Translations under genes and position numbers: made by a program
Assembly: GCA_013397935.1 (NCBI GenBank)
Contig: VZRN01000255.1
Location: 772,672 to 836,671 of the forward strand
Length of the DNA stretch: 64,000 nucleotides
Reading direction: 5' to 3'
Source: Dasyornis broadbenti
Taxonomy: Eukaryota; Chordata; Aves; Passeriformes; Dasyornithidae
Part shown: one piece after another, positions 21,801-34,306 of the stretch
Position numbering within the stretch: position 1 is the stretch's first letter
Layout of the letters: each line of letters starts with the position of its first letter
The notes under the pieces: generated by a model
Databases searched by the model: none
Seen by the model: only the letters and a program-made list of their open reading frames with translations
What the model was told of the DNA's origin: nothing

Positions 21801-23800
21801 CCCTTTCCGCCACAGGCTGCTACAAAGCAAACTGCTGTGGAGTGTAAGAGCAAAAGCAAGGTCCAGTTGCTGCAGCTGGACCAAAGGTGCCTTGCTTGAT
21901 CCACACCCAAATAAATACAGGTTGGTGAAGCCTGTGCATTCACTACACAGCATTCATCTGACATGGAGTAGTAGCTATTTTCTGACAGCCTGCAGTCCCA
22001 TCCTGGAGCTGTCTTCTCTGGGTAGCAATGTCAGGACTGCTACAAAGCACTAACACCTCAGCCCTGTTGCTGTGGACTTTCAGGTGAGGTGGTGGTTGTT
22101 GTATGAAAAGCTGCCGCTCAAGAAGTCAAACAGAGGTTGATAAGAAAAGTCATTGCACAACCTAGAACTTCCTAGCATACAAAAATTACTTTTTGGTTGT
22201 CTTTTCACTGCTATTTCATCCTCAACCTCACTTTTAGTTTAAGACATTTTGCAACAATCAAGGATTTTTGAACAGTAAAATGGTCATTTTTCTTTTTCTA
22301 ACCCCCGCACTGTTCAGAATAATATCTCACTGTAGAGCAAACGGTTTGTGAACTCTAGAAATAGCATCACTACCAGGGATAATGAAAGGATGCAAATCCC
22401 AAATCAAAGTTTGTGAGACCAGGCTCTAGAAATGTGGGTGCTAGTCCAACTTTGATTTCCTGAACACACTGTCTGAGAGGTGTTATCCAAACACAGAGAA
22501 ACATCATTCAGATATATGCAAATCAACAGGCCTTTTGCAGTCTGTCTTTCCCAAACACTTGTCTCAGCTCTTCTATAGCTGGCATTGTTTTTCCTGACTT
22601 CGTACTTTTTCCTTTCAGCTTAAAATTCATTAGATGTAGTCTAAGTTCTTGTTTCAATAAAGTTGTCCAAGAAACTAAGACAAATTCAGCTGAAAGTTAG
22701 GAGGGTGTGTTCAGCGACCAGATGAATAAAGGGTAACTCAAGCTTTCCATTGAGTAGGTGGAATGAAAGAGCAAACCATCCTTGAGGATGGTGTGTGAAA
22801 GGAATAACACAATGCAGTTGCCTGAGCTAGCCCAGGCATCCTTTCAGGCCCAATGATTCACATGACATTTGTGCCTTATTCTCAGCTTCTCAAATATCTG
22901 TCTCTTGCTGTTCTTATTTTTAGCTTGGTTTGCTAAAGAAACAAGGCTGATGAGGCTGCCCATCTGGCTGTTTCTTATTCCCACCTGTCCATGCTCCCCA
23001 AACCCCTGTGACCCTGCTTCATTCCTGTCTGACGGTAGGATGGACATCTCAGGGTGAATTATCCTAAGGTGCCATGAAAATTGGCTGCTCCTCAGGGAAG
23101 GATGCAGCTCTTGCTGGAGATTAGGACAGGGTGAATCCAGCTGTTGGTACCCTGACTGTGATAGCATCCGGGTGGGTGCTGGGCACGTGCTTACTCAGCA
23201 GGCCACTGGGGCACAGAACACTTGAAGCCTGAAACACATTATGCTGTTTCTTGGCAGTGGGATGATGTCCTAAAAGACACAGTGCAGCTGGGTTATTGAC
23301 ATGCAAAGGCAAGGGGATGAAGGACACATTTCTCCAGATAAACAAGACTTCGCCATGTCTGTGGCTCACTGAGCAACTCCTGCATCCGTAACCCTGGGTA
23401 ACTAACGGGTAAGGGATTCAGCTGTCGGGATGCAGCTGATTTTGAGTGTTTGCATGCTGTCTGCTGCTTTGTGTGAGCTGCTCAGACATATATTTGATGT
23501 GACTCCTGAAGCTATGCATGGCTTGTTTACACCACACACCTACCCAAGTGTGAGAGGAGCACGAGGTCTCTTTGGGGAGCTTTGCCATCCATGCAAGAGC
23601 ACTGAGTGATCAGTCCCAGTTCTGGATTTTCAGAGATGATGACTTGTCCACCTTTCACACTGCCAGGGTAGCATTTAAGCCCACAAACAGATGTTGTAGT
23701 CTGACAGAAATATAAATGTGTGCTCAGGTTTGTCCGATAGGGCTGCTCTGCCTCTAACGTTAACTGCATGTTTTTGCAGGAATGAGGCTGTTCTGTGCAA
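18841..23800. other. Unique DNA, no gene recognised
   Basis: The first few hundred bases may still belong to the LTR but I could not align them. The stretch 20380-21050 is GC-richer and poor in stops in several frames on both strands (up to about 180 codons), which argues for composition rather than coding. No known motif is seen. An A-rich patch lies at about 19765-19790. Confidence 0.5.
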
Positions 23801-26800
23801 CAGTCTCATGGCTCTGAAAGCTTTCAAGATTGTTTGCATTTCCTCCCTTCACCAGACTGTCTTACTCTTCATTCTTTCAAAGCTACAGTTCTTTTCCTGC
23901 AGGGCGTTTCCTTCTTTCTCAGGTTTTGCATCACCTTTTTGCAGGTATGAAGGATGTAGTCCCACTTAGGTGCTCCCAGGATCCCTATGTGACTGGTAGA
24001 CAATGAAAGATCTTATCTTTTCATTTTCATGCTTTTTTGCTTCAAAGTGACTCATCTGCCTCTGCAGATCCTCGCCTTCACTGCCAAAGGGAGAGCATCT
24101 CCTTTCCATGCCTTTTTAAACCTATCAAAATAAAGTCCACATGTTTAACAAGGAAACCAGTGCAGGGTTCTGCCCTGGCAAGGACACTAATGGCAAAGGC
24201 AGGATCTGGACAGGTAGCTGCCAGAGGGAGACAGCTCGTGCCCTGCTCCTTTTTTGCCACTTCTATTAGGATCCTGCTCTGTAAATGTCACACTTAGTGT
24301 TTTGATGCTGAAGTTTCAACTGCAACCACATAATCTGCTTGTCTATAAGCAAAAGACTTGCCTTGTTTTAAAATATGAATTACAGTCATGAATTCATCCT
24401 TGGCTAAAATGCATGTTTATTCCTAGTTCATACTATGAACTCTGCTCCTGCAGAGAGGAAATCATTACACACGTCAATGCCTCCAAAAGGGGAGGGGGGC
24501 TGAGGAGGAAGTAGCACAAACATCAGAGAAAAAGCCTAATGTGGTTTTTATGAATAAAATATCCAGCCCAGCTTTAATCATGGAACAGAATGGCTCCAAA
24601 TGGCATCGGAGGCCTGGTTTATGAGGCATAGGACCGATGCTTCTCCCTCCTGCCACAAGAGTTTTATCTGAGGTGATAAAAATAAGGAAAAAACACTGAA
24701 AAGTGAGGGGAAAGTGGAAGGATGCTTTGCAGCACAAGTGTCAGTTCACATCTGCGCGGTGTGCTGCAGAAAAGCAGTTTCACTGCAGTCTGACCTCGCT
24801 AAAGCTCCATTCCCAAACGTGGGATTTGCTGGCAGTCAGAAAGGAGCTGCTTGGAGGGGGCTGGAGATCCTGTTGTGCTGGGGCATGGGCGGGCAGAGGC
24901 TGGCTGGGGATTTGCTGCTCCCTCCTCCTTGGGTGATCCCTGCACAAAGAGGGGGCTGGCATAGGCAGGTACCCCTCTGCAACGCAGCTGAGGATTCCCT
25001 GTTGCTGGGGACATCTTCAGCAGTTTCCTTCCTGGCACTGCTAGAGGACACCAAGTGACCACATGAGGCATCCGTGGGTCACAGAAGTCTCCTTTACAAG
25101 AAAGACTGACGAGGAGTGTGAAAGTTTTCAGGGAGCACACTGACACAGATGACTCCACTCACCTACAGACACTGAGTGCACCCTCTCCCACCTTTGGTTC
25201 CTCCTTTCTTCCAGGCTCCCCTGGCTGCTGCAGTGCCTCCAGGCATCCTTGGGTGGGCTGATGGCTTTGGTGGCAGGCTTGGGAGGAGCAGGGCTGGGTC
25301 TGGCAAAAGTTACTGGGCTCTTGCAAGGAGTGTGTGCTAGTGCAATTTTTTGTTCAATATAACATGCTCAGTTTAATGGAAACTGCTTTGGACATTATGG
25401 CTGGCATAAGGGATACTGAGCCTTCTCTTCTCTTTCCAAGGGTCACTTTAACATCACTGGGAATGGTTTTAAAAATACCTTGGAGGTATCTTTTCTGCAC
25501 ACAAGCCTCTGTGCACCATTCCCAGCGCAAAGCAGCATTAGTGCCCTACATGACAGCAGTGCTGTTTGGGGTGTCTCTTCCCAAAAGCAACCACATCTGG
25601 GTGGTGATAAAGGCTTGCGGCACCTCCAAACAGCTAATTCACCACTGCCATTCCTCAAAGGACAAGCAAGGGAGAGCCATCCCTCTCTGGTTTTTCTTCC
25701 AAACTGGCATTTGTTCTATTGTAATCTCCATTATTGTATATGAAACTATAACCAGCTTTGATAAATGACTTTAGTAATCCGTCTCTTGTTTTGTATTATG
25801 GTTTAATGTAATAACTATTAATTACCTTGTCTACAAAAAGAGTTTTCTTCCTAATTGTTTCATAGTGTGAAGGACAAACACTTTTATTTTTCCAGTGCAT
25901 TATTTGGTAGGTTTCTGGTGAGCAGGTTTTTCCTCAGAGTTGCCACTGGGTTGTGGTGAGATAATACAGATCTGGGGCAGAGCCTTGGGCCAGCAGCAGC
26001 CAAATAGCAATGTCCTTCAGCATTCACTTGACATCACTGGCTGGCCCTGAGTCCTTTCTTATCAACAGAGAGAGCTGTAGCAACACTGAACTGTGTCTGA
26101 AATCAAAACTTGGAGGTGAAAGAAAAGCCTGAACTGTTGACTTCTCTGTAGCACCATTAACTTGTCAGGTTTCCATCAGTAAAGCTCTGCTACAGCTTTC
26201 ACCCCAGTCAGAGGAAATCTATTGCTGTTTTGTTCTTTTTGCTGTCCTCAGGTCAAGAAGAGTCAAACACAGCTTTTGTATGGAGTTGTAAGCCCATAAG
26301 GACTTTTGCACTTGGGCCACCTTTGCCTTGGCTCTCTGATCCTATCCAAGGGCTGCCTTTGGGAAGACATCTCTGTCTTTCTCTTGGGCAATCTCTGGGG
26401 GCTCTTGTTGAGCTCTAATTTCTCATACCTGCTTGATTCCACATGTAGGTCATTTTGGGAGCAAGAGGAAAGGCAGGAAGGTTTTCCTTGGAGCATACCA
26501 CAGAGTTTGCTGGCCACAGCTGTGTACCTTCTGCAGCATGTTCAACTGGCTGGAGCAGCATCCCCAGATCCCATTAGTTCGTGAAGTCAGCAGCAATGGC
26601 ATGCTTCCCCCTACAGATCTAGGAGCTGCCAAAGAACTTTACTTCAATCCATGCTTGCCTTGTCCCAGACCTTGCATCCAGCTGCCAGCTGGAAGGGCAG
26701 AGTTTCAGCTGTTAGTTCAAACATGCTCAGTTGTGCTAGCAATTTTCCTCATGGATTTAGCACATCCACAAATGCTATGGCCTATTTGGATGAACACATC

Positions 26801-28928
26801 ACCCATCGCTGTCCCCTCACTGGTTTCATATCCATCACTTGTGCTGGCAATAGCAATGATGGAACCTGGTTGAAATGCCTCTGAATTTCTCAATCAACTC
26901 GGGTAGACCTCAGATCAAGGGTGTAGGGACCCAGCGATCCACAGACAGCTTTACCACTAAGGGAGACCATTTCCCTGGTCCAACAGTGCCACTAAATACC
27001 TTGCATCTGTGCAAGGGCTTGGATTTATTGAAGGTACTTAATACTGAGAGGCCTGAAAGGTATTAGTGAGTAGTGAGCATCTCTGGCAGCAAGAAAACTT
27101 GTAATCATGTGTCTAAATCTGAACGCTGGCAACTGTGTAGACAGGGCCCCCTTTCTCCATGCCTCCCCTGCCATGGGGGAAAGCAGAGCACCAGCAGGGC
27201 TCTCTGCCACCCTGCCGTGACCACAGGGATGGTGCTGCAGTGCAGGCAGGGACCTCTGGCCCTCCCACAGGTATTGCTGCAAAGAACTCGTTGATACTCA
27301 CCTCACTGTCAGTACTGCTCCTTGTGAGACTTCTTATAGGTCATCAGCCCTCTTGCATTCAGCTCTCTGCCCCCCCTGCTCAGTATTTTGCCTAACTGTC
27401 AAGCTGGGGGTTAATACCTCTCAAATTAGCTGTAAAAATTCATATGAACATCAAGTTCTTTAAACATCCTGTACTAGTATTTCCTTTGTTTACACTCAAA
27501 TCCATTTCTGGCCTCATTTCAGAGATCAATTGTTGCATGTACAGCATCCTTTTTTTTCAGCTTAATATGCAGGGAAATCCTGTCCCATACCATCAAGGTT
27601 TCTTGTATTTGCACTGTCGTTTTTCTGCAGCAAGTTTGTGCCTGGGTTACTGAAATTATTTCCAACAGAGGGAAATGAAATTGGTGAGTAGGTTGAGGAC
27701 CCTGTTTCCCACCTCCTGCCCTGATGTAAGGCAACTTTCTCACATACATGTCCAAGTTACCAAAGCAACTCCCAGGGATGACAATTCCCGCCACTTGACA
27801 ATGAGTATTTGCTGAAGCCTTTCTTAAAAACACGGAGAGAAAATTCGCTCCTGTCTGGTTTGGTGTGAAAAGAGAAGCGCTGCCATGAGAGAGGGGGCTG
27901 CATGTTTGAGTGAAGGGAGCTGATACCCACCAAAGACCGTGTGCTCTGCCAGGCTGAGCAAAGGCAGGGATATGCCCTGCTGCTCTCCCAGCTCAGGGAG
28001 TACCTTGTCCTTTTCCCTTGAGGAACTGCTTTTCAAGTAACTGGACTGTAACATGGAGACAAACCCACCTCTCTCAGCAATGCCCAAAAGATCCAGTAAT
28101 GTTTTCACTAGTATTTTAAATATGTAGTAGTCCCTGGGGGTACCTCAGGGCTTTACTTGTGGTGCCAAAGCCCAGCTCTCCCAGCAAGACCTTCATCTCT
28201 GACTTGCTGTGGCTCTCTGTGACTCAGCTCTGAAGTAGTGTTTTTCCACTGAAAATTTTGATAAGTATAACCTTAAACTGGGCTACATTACAGATGAGAA
28301 CCCGAGAACATTTTTAATCTCCTGTTATTTACTTGTAACATCATGAATCACAGCATTGCACAGTGTACATGATATTCTCTGATGATATAATTACAGAGCT
28401 CTCTGTATACTGTGCTTTCTTAATTCATTGTATTCAATGTTCACCTTTTAGCAAGGCATGCTCTAATTTTCAAATGCATATTACTCAGTTTGAGAGTAAA
28501 CATGGGAATCGAAAACAAGACTCCAGATATCACAACGACATCACACTGGCAGTGTGTCTGCTGTGTTTGCCAACCTCACAGCTTTGCTCCCTTCCCACAG
28601 ATGAGCAGCACTGGGTAGTTAAAGGGTAAGGTGCAGCTGCACTTTAGAATGTGTGACTGGAGCTTGTTCTCAGCCTTATCACCTGGGGTGTGTTTACATC
28701 ATGAAAAACCCCTCCGTGCTTACTTGTGGGGAGGTCTCAAAGTTACGTGCTGGCAGCCCTGGGCATAGTGGGGAGTCCAGACACCTCACTGATGCCCTTA
28801 GCTCCCTCCTTGAAGACAGATACATAAAAAATTGTGAGGAGTACTGAAAAAAACATTTTCCCACAGTGCCTCCACATGATGTGTCCACTAAGGTCAATCA
28901 GGGAGGCGAAGTTCAGCGGCTCCACAGA
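23801..28928. other. Unique DNA, no gene recognised
   Basis: Several frames of 120-146 codons overlap one another (24799-25158 minus, 25334-25768 plus, 26433-26873 plus), with no recognisable domain, signal peptide or matching splice signals. No transposon was identified. Confidence 0.5.
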
Positions 28929-29489
28929 TTATGGGGCCTGGAGTGTGAGTGTCCAGGGCAGGGAGAAGCCTATCAGCCCACCCCCAGGCATGGCACAGAC
29001 TCCATCAGGATAAGCAGCGCTTATGCCCACAGGGACAAGCTCCCATCCCTCCCCAAGGATTGCTGCTTTCAGGCCATTACAACTGGCCTGGATGCTGGTT
29101 CTGTGTGCATCCAGCAGCTTCACTTTCTCCCCCACCATTGTTTTCAGGTCAGTTCTAACACACATTTCTACTGTGAAGCTTGCCAGGAAGGAGAAGGAGA
29201 GCAGCCTCTCCAGGTTCAGGCTGTACAGTTCTTCATCTGCTGCTAGGTCAAGAAAAGCTGAAACTGCTTTTTGGGGCTCAGTGTTAGATTTGAGAGGCTG
29301 CAGGCTACTGAGCTGCAGTGGATCTGCCTGCAGAAATGCCCCTGAAATTGCAAGCAGCATCATCTGCAGAGCCTCCTCTGAGTGTGCAAGTGAGAGGGGC
29401 CATCTGAGTCTACATTGAACAGGATCTGGCCTGGAACACTTCCTGCAAATTCCAGGGAAATGGCATTTGCTGTGGTAACCTTTGCTGGA
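28929..29489 (-). other. Unidentified 187-codon open frame, possible coding relic
   Basis: The minus strand is free of stops from 29489 to the TAA at 28929-28931. The first ATG pair is at about 29358-29363, giving 144 residues. Composition is protein-like: leucine is mostly CTG (roughly 15 of 25), the middle is rich in Leu, Ala and Glu and could be helical, and no low-complexity run is present. A plausible 3' splice site precedes the ATG: a pyrimidine-rich stretch ending in CAG, with its G at 29378 on the minus strand. I recognise no family. It could be an exon, a decayed coding fragment or chance in a CTG-rich segment. Frames of nearly this length occur elsewhere in the window with no sign of coding, so chance remains likely. 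Confidence 0.2.
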
Positions 29490-29561
29490 TCAAGCATGGA
29501 CGATTAAGCAGCACTCCAACTCCCAAGTCTTTTACCCCAAGCTTTCTTAAAACTGCAAATT

Positions 29562-29620
29562 AATGGTTGGACTCTATGACCTTAAATGTCTTTTTAAAAC
29601 TTAAATAATTCAATGATTCA
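29562..29620 (+). mobile_element. CR1 LINE 3' tail remnant
   Basis: The blocks 'aatggttggactctatgacctt', 'aaatgtctttt' and 'caatgattca' match the last 60 bases of a sense CR1 ('ggttggactcgatgatcttaaaggtcttttccaacc...atgattc'). Nothing upstream fits CR1, so this would be a very strongly 5'-truncated copy. Confidence 0.55.
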
Positions 29621-30418
29621 TTATCTGCCAGGTTCTCAACTCTGCCTTAGCTGTCCCTTGGAAGTTACAAATACAAAAGTTTGCCCATAATCTATTTCTC
29701 TCTGTGCATCCAAACCTTGCAGGGAAGATGCCAGTAACTTTCCAGATTCATCCCCTCCCTCCTCTGCTTAGCCAACACCAGCTGCTGTCGTGTCACTGAG
29801 TGGCGATAGACACCACAAAGGTGAGTAAACAAAGCCCAGACCATCAGCAAACTGCCTTATGGGTGCCTTCCCGTCAAGGGGTACCTCCTACAAATCCTTG
29901 GATTTTCTTTTGTTTCCTTTCCTTCTCCCACATCTGATTTTCATACTCATGAACATACAAATGCAACAGAGAAATTTAGGAAATCTGTTACTAAGGCAAC
30001 TGATTAGGTGGTGATGCAATTTACCTTGTTATTTGAAAGTCAGGGTACTGTGTGTTGCAATAGGCTCCTACCAAAGGGGAGAATAAAAGTTTTCATAATA
30101 CTTTCCCACGCAAAGGCAGCACAGCTCTATAAATTACTTGCCTTGAGAAAACACCCAGAGTACCAGAAGTCAGCAAAATCTGGCTGCCTTTGTTGTAACA
30201 CCAGTCAAGGCAAAATCTCCTTGCTGCCAGCAGGTTTGGGGAGGGGGTAACTTTCAGGACATGTTAAGAAGTTCATGGGAAAAAGCACTCATGTGACAAG
30301 AACAATTAACAAGACATCTACCTATAATTATATTTAATTATTAAGAAAAGAAATCATAGCAGCAAAGATTCAGGTATTTGAACCCAAATGTTGTACCTAA
30401 ATGCAATTACACAGATGA
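29621..30418. other. Unique DNA, nothing recognised
   Basis: No recognisable gene or repeat. A plus frame at 30008-30250 (80 codons) has no familiar motif. Confidence 0.6.
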
Positions 30419-30762
30419 CACTGGACTCCAGCATCTCAATGCCTTGCTTGCTGAACACAGGATTTGAGGTGTGGCCTCACCAGAGCTTGCTGATACAGGC
30501 CAGGATGCCATTGCCCTTCTTGGCCAACTGGGCACACTCTGGCTCATGTTCAGCTGCTGTCGACCAGCACCCCAGGTCCTTTTCCCCTTGGCCACTTTCC
30601 AGCCACTCTTCCTCCAGCCTGTAGCAATACAGGGGTTGTTGTGATCCAAGTACAAGACCTGTTACTTTTCCTTGTTGAACCTCACACAATTGGCCTCGGC
30701 CCATGGATCCAGTGATGCAGTTGAGCCTGGCCAGGTTCTGCTGTTGCAGACCCTGCCTTTCC
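30419..30762 (-). mobile_element. CR1 LINE fragment, internal ORF2 3' part
   Basis: The reverse complement gives, in order, 'ggccgaggccaattgtgtga', 'ttcaacaaggaaaagt', 'ttggatcacaacaacccc', 'tacaggctggaggaagagtgg', 'ggtgctggtcgacagcagct', 'gccaagaagggcaatggcat' and 'tctggtgaggccacacctca'. This is the region just after the reverse transcriptase core of ORF2. A deletion of about 50 bases separates 'gcctgtatcag' from 'tctggtgagg'. The 3' tail is missing, so the copy was broken at both ends. Confidence 0.9.
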
Positions 30763-33700
30763 CTGGTTTGACCTCCTGTGGCTCTACCACAGGCTTCTCC
30801 TCTGCATTTTCCTTTCCCCTTCCTGGTATCTTCACATATGATGCGTCCCACCCTTCTATACAACCTTGGGCCCATGCAGCATTTCTTTCACTTGACTGGT
30901 GCTCCAAGGCTATGTCTCTGCATCAGAGCCTTGCCTTTGACCTCAGCACGTACTGAACTGGGGAAGGAAGGGCCAGGAGCCAGCACACCTGATGGGGACC
31001 TGGTTAGCCCCCAGTGAGCATGGTATCTCCTGCCTTTTCCTCCATGCCTATCCTTAGTGCATTCAGTCTCTTCACTGCCTGACACACCAGGATTTTCAGT
31101 CCAGTTACCTGCTGCCTGTGCTTCATGCTGACATTCCTCACTGGACGAGTTACCTCAGGTCTGCTGCTTGCTTTGGGACCCTACTCAACTCAGTGACGCA
31201 TGCAACTTGGCTGCCTCTGCCAACTCCCACTGTGAATTTCCATGTTTCTCTGCACGGATCTGGCTCCATCCTACATGCCAGGACTCACATTCTGGGCTTG
31301 TTTTTTTACCTCAGTTTTCAATGTTGTTCTTAATAAGTCCTCACAGTGCTCATTTGCTTACAGACAAGCCACAATTGTTATTTCTAGGGACCAAGAAAAG
31401 GTGCTGGAAGAATCAATAAAAGTCAGCAGGTATAGATCTGAAGCGGTAGGTGTTGTCAAGAGATGCCAGCTGTGGCTGTTGGGGCTTCCTGAGGTCTGCT
31501 GAGGTAGCCATAGGGAGCCTATGCTATTGGAGAATGCATAGTAAAGGAACAAAAGATGTTCCTCCTTCTGTGTTGGGAAAGTGCCCCACAAAACTCCCCA
31601 AAAAGCACAGGACAGACCTCAAGTGGGCTGGATACAGCCTGCGGTCTTAGGCAATACGCCATGGCTTATGCCAGCTGAGGAGAGCTACTGAGTGATCTTC
31701 TATCAACCATTTGAACTGGGGCCTGCATTTGGCTAAATCCACCATCTCTGGAATTTAATTTGTGATTGAATCTTCTTCTTACAGTGAAAAGGCAGAGCCT
31801 CTGGTGGGAATCCCCTTGCATGGAGTCTCCTTGCAGGATGCAGCAGGCACCTGATTCGGCTGGCACCGGCTGCTGCCATATGTGCACGTGCACTGCTCTG
31901 TGCTTGCTGCAGCGATTTCCCAGTGGGCCAGGGAGGAAAAATGAAAAGGAAAACGAAATTGCAGAACCACATCTGCTCTGTGGGAAGTGCTCAGGTAATA
32001 TGAATTGTAACAGAGACGAGGCAACCTCCTACCACTTTCTAAATAAAGCCAGCAAGCGTACACAACACTAGTGAAACTAAAATGATCATCACCTTCCCCT
32101 TGAAGAATTCATACACTTCTGAATTTATTTTCCTGGTTGCTGTACACTCTTTTTTCCTTTTTTTTTTTTTTAAGCGCAATATCTTGTACCACACTTTTAC
32201 AGTTTTACAAGAGATGGCAGCTTGACCACCAGCAGTCAGTATCTAAATGCTGAAACCCAGTACAGCAGGCAGGGCAACAGGAAGCCCTTGTGGAGAGAAG
32301 CAGAAGTGAAAAAGTCAGTGAAGAGTGAAAAGGTAGTGAAAAAGTGGTTGAGGAAGGAATGAGGGTGCCTGTGGGAAGTGGTCCCATGTAGGCAGCCTTC
32401 TTTATGTTTGTTGCTGTTCAGGCAGGCCCTGGGCTTCCATATGAGGCATTCAGATATGATCCCCTTAACACCTTTGCTTCTCAAAATCTCCACACCTGCA
32501 ACCCCCTCCCTACCTAGGATTTACTTGCACCATGTTTCTGAAATTGCTTTCCTCTAGGGACATCCTTGTTAAATAATGTACTTTTAATGGACTTTGCAAT
32601 GTGTGAGATGAGAGCAGCTGAGTCATGTCTTTCCTCTGCGCTCCCCAAAGTGGGAAGCTGGTCAGGCCTAGAGGCAAAAGCAAGGTTTGCTTTCAGCTAC
32701 CTGAAACAAGCCTGTTGTCTTCAATCATTGCCCGTGGTGTTTTACTGAGCGCTCTAAGCCAGAGAAAAGAGGGTGCAAGATCATGACCTTACCAAAATGT
32801 TTCCCACCTCTGCTGTCCTGGGAGTCAGAATAGCAGGGAGAGGGGCTCGCCAGAGTGCTCCAGATGTGCACATCTGCCAGGGGCCTCATGGGCAGCTGGA
32901 ACAGCCACCAAGACTCCCAGTCCCCAAATGTGCTTCGGCCATCATATCTTGTCAATGACAGGGAGCACCCTTGAACCACAGGCCCCCAGCACAGCTTGAA
33001 GGGCCACTTCCACCTATAGACAACAGGAAAATCCAGTTACAAAATCAGTTTAATTCAAGTGTACAAAATGGTGAATGATATCTGGAACTTCCTCCTATTC
33101 TTAGTCCAGTTCAAAGCTCCTGTCCTCACATAACCCTCCTTAGCAAGTTATTCCCTTTAGATACAGTGAAGAGTTTGCTCCTGAAGTCACTGTTCTCTCT
33201 TCCTAGAAGCAAAAGTGACGACATTTTTGCATGCTTTCTGTGAAACATTGGCTTTGGTTCATCTCAGAAGGGCTCTGTGGTCCCTTGGCAGAGCACCCCA
33301 AAGAGATGGAGCTCTCCATAGTGTCCAATTGGATTTTCTGCCTTTATATATTTATTTTCCTGATTGTAATATACTTCTATGGCCAAAAAGAATTGGATAC
33401 TTCAGATAGAAATTACTCTTTATTTTTATTGTAATATTTTATATTCACGGCAATAATTACAGGCTAATTATGATGGTCTGTCTGCTTTCAACTTTTTATG
33501 CTTCTGTAATAACTTCCATAACAAATTCCTTACATGTATGGAGCCATGTTGAAGCTCACTCTGCAAAACTGTAGAGTTATAGGATTTTTGATGTGCAATT
33601 TTATGCTGCTTAGGAGTCAGATCTGAACTGACGGTGAGTAATAGAAATTCACTGTTGTTAAAATATCTGCTAGTGTTGAGCCCTTTACAAACTCTTCAGC

Positions 33701-33825
33701 CCACCTCTGTCTCTTCTATAATTTCATTTGTACCTCTGTTTTTTAATCCAGGATTTGATATTTTCACTGGGTTTTGTATTGTATGGTATCACAACTTTTC
33801 TACAATACGCACTAAACAAATACAG
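30763..33825. other. Unique DNA, no gene recognised
   Basis: No family is recognised. A poly-T run lies at about 32158-32173. The AT-rich patch at 33330-33560 contains several TAATTA-type motifs ('ataattacaggctaattatg' near 33450) and has the look of conserved noncoding sequence, but conservation cannot be judged here. Confidence 0.55.
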
Positions 33826-34242
33826 TCATAGAATCACACAATTGTTAAGGTTGGAAAAGACCCCCAAGATCAGCTGTCAACCCAGCACTGCCAAGTCCCC
33901 CACTAAACCATGTCCCTGAGTGCCACATCTATACATCTTTGTGCCTTGACAGATGGTGACACAACCACTCCCTCGAACAGATTTTTCCAAAACTTGATGA
34001 CATTTTCCATGAAAAAATTTTCTTAATTCCCAATCTAAAACTCCTTTGGTGAAATCCGAAGCCATTTCTTCTTGTCCTATTCTTTATTATTTGGGAGAAG
34101 AGATTGATCCTCACCGAACTACAACCTCCTTTCAGAAAGCTCTAGAAACCCATATAATCTCCCCTCAGTCTCCTCTTCTCCAGGCTAAATGTCCCCAGCT
34201 CCCTCAGCCACTCCTCATGACTTGTGCTCCAGAACCTTCACC
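33826..34242 (-). mobile_element. CR1 LINE copy, 3' end with tail
   Basis: The plus strand starts with the reversed tail 'tcatagaatcacacaatt', followed by 'gttaaggttggaaaagaccc' and 'caacccagcactgccaagtc', then 'ctcccctcagtctcctcttctccaggct' and 'tcagccactcctcatgactt'. This is a standard 5'-truncated CR1 of about 420 bp. Divergence is moderate. Confidence 0.95.
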
Positions 34243-34306
34243 TTCAATCGTGGAATCCCAGAATAGTTGAGGCTGGAAGGGATGTCTGGAGGTCATCTTG
34301 TAGTAC
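34243..34306 (-). mobile_element. Short second CR1 tail abutting the first
   Basis: Directly after the truncated 5' end of the previous copy comes another reversed CR1 tail: 'tggaatcccagaatagttga', 'ggctggaagggatgtctgga', 'ggtcatctt'. It is of a different CR1 subtype from its neighbour. Either the first copy inserted next to an older tail, or two extremely truncated insertions share the spot. Confidence 0.8.

Noticed and set aside
30477..30875. Minus-strand frame of 132 codons
   Set aside because: Mostly CR1 ORF2 sequence read out of the native frame, running on into unique DNA.
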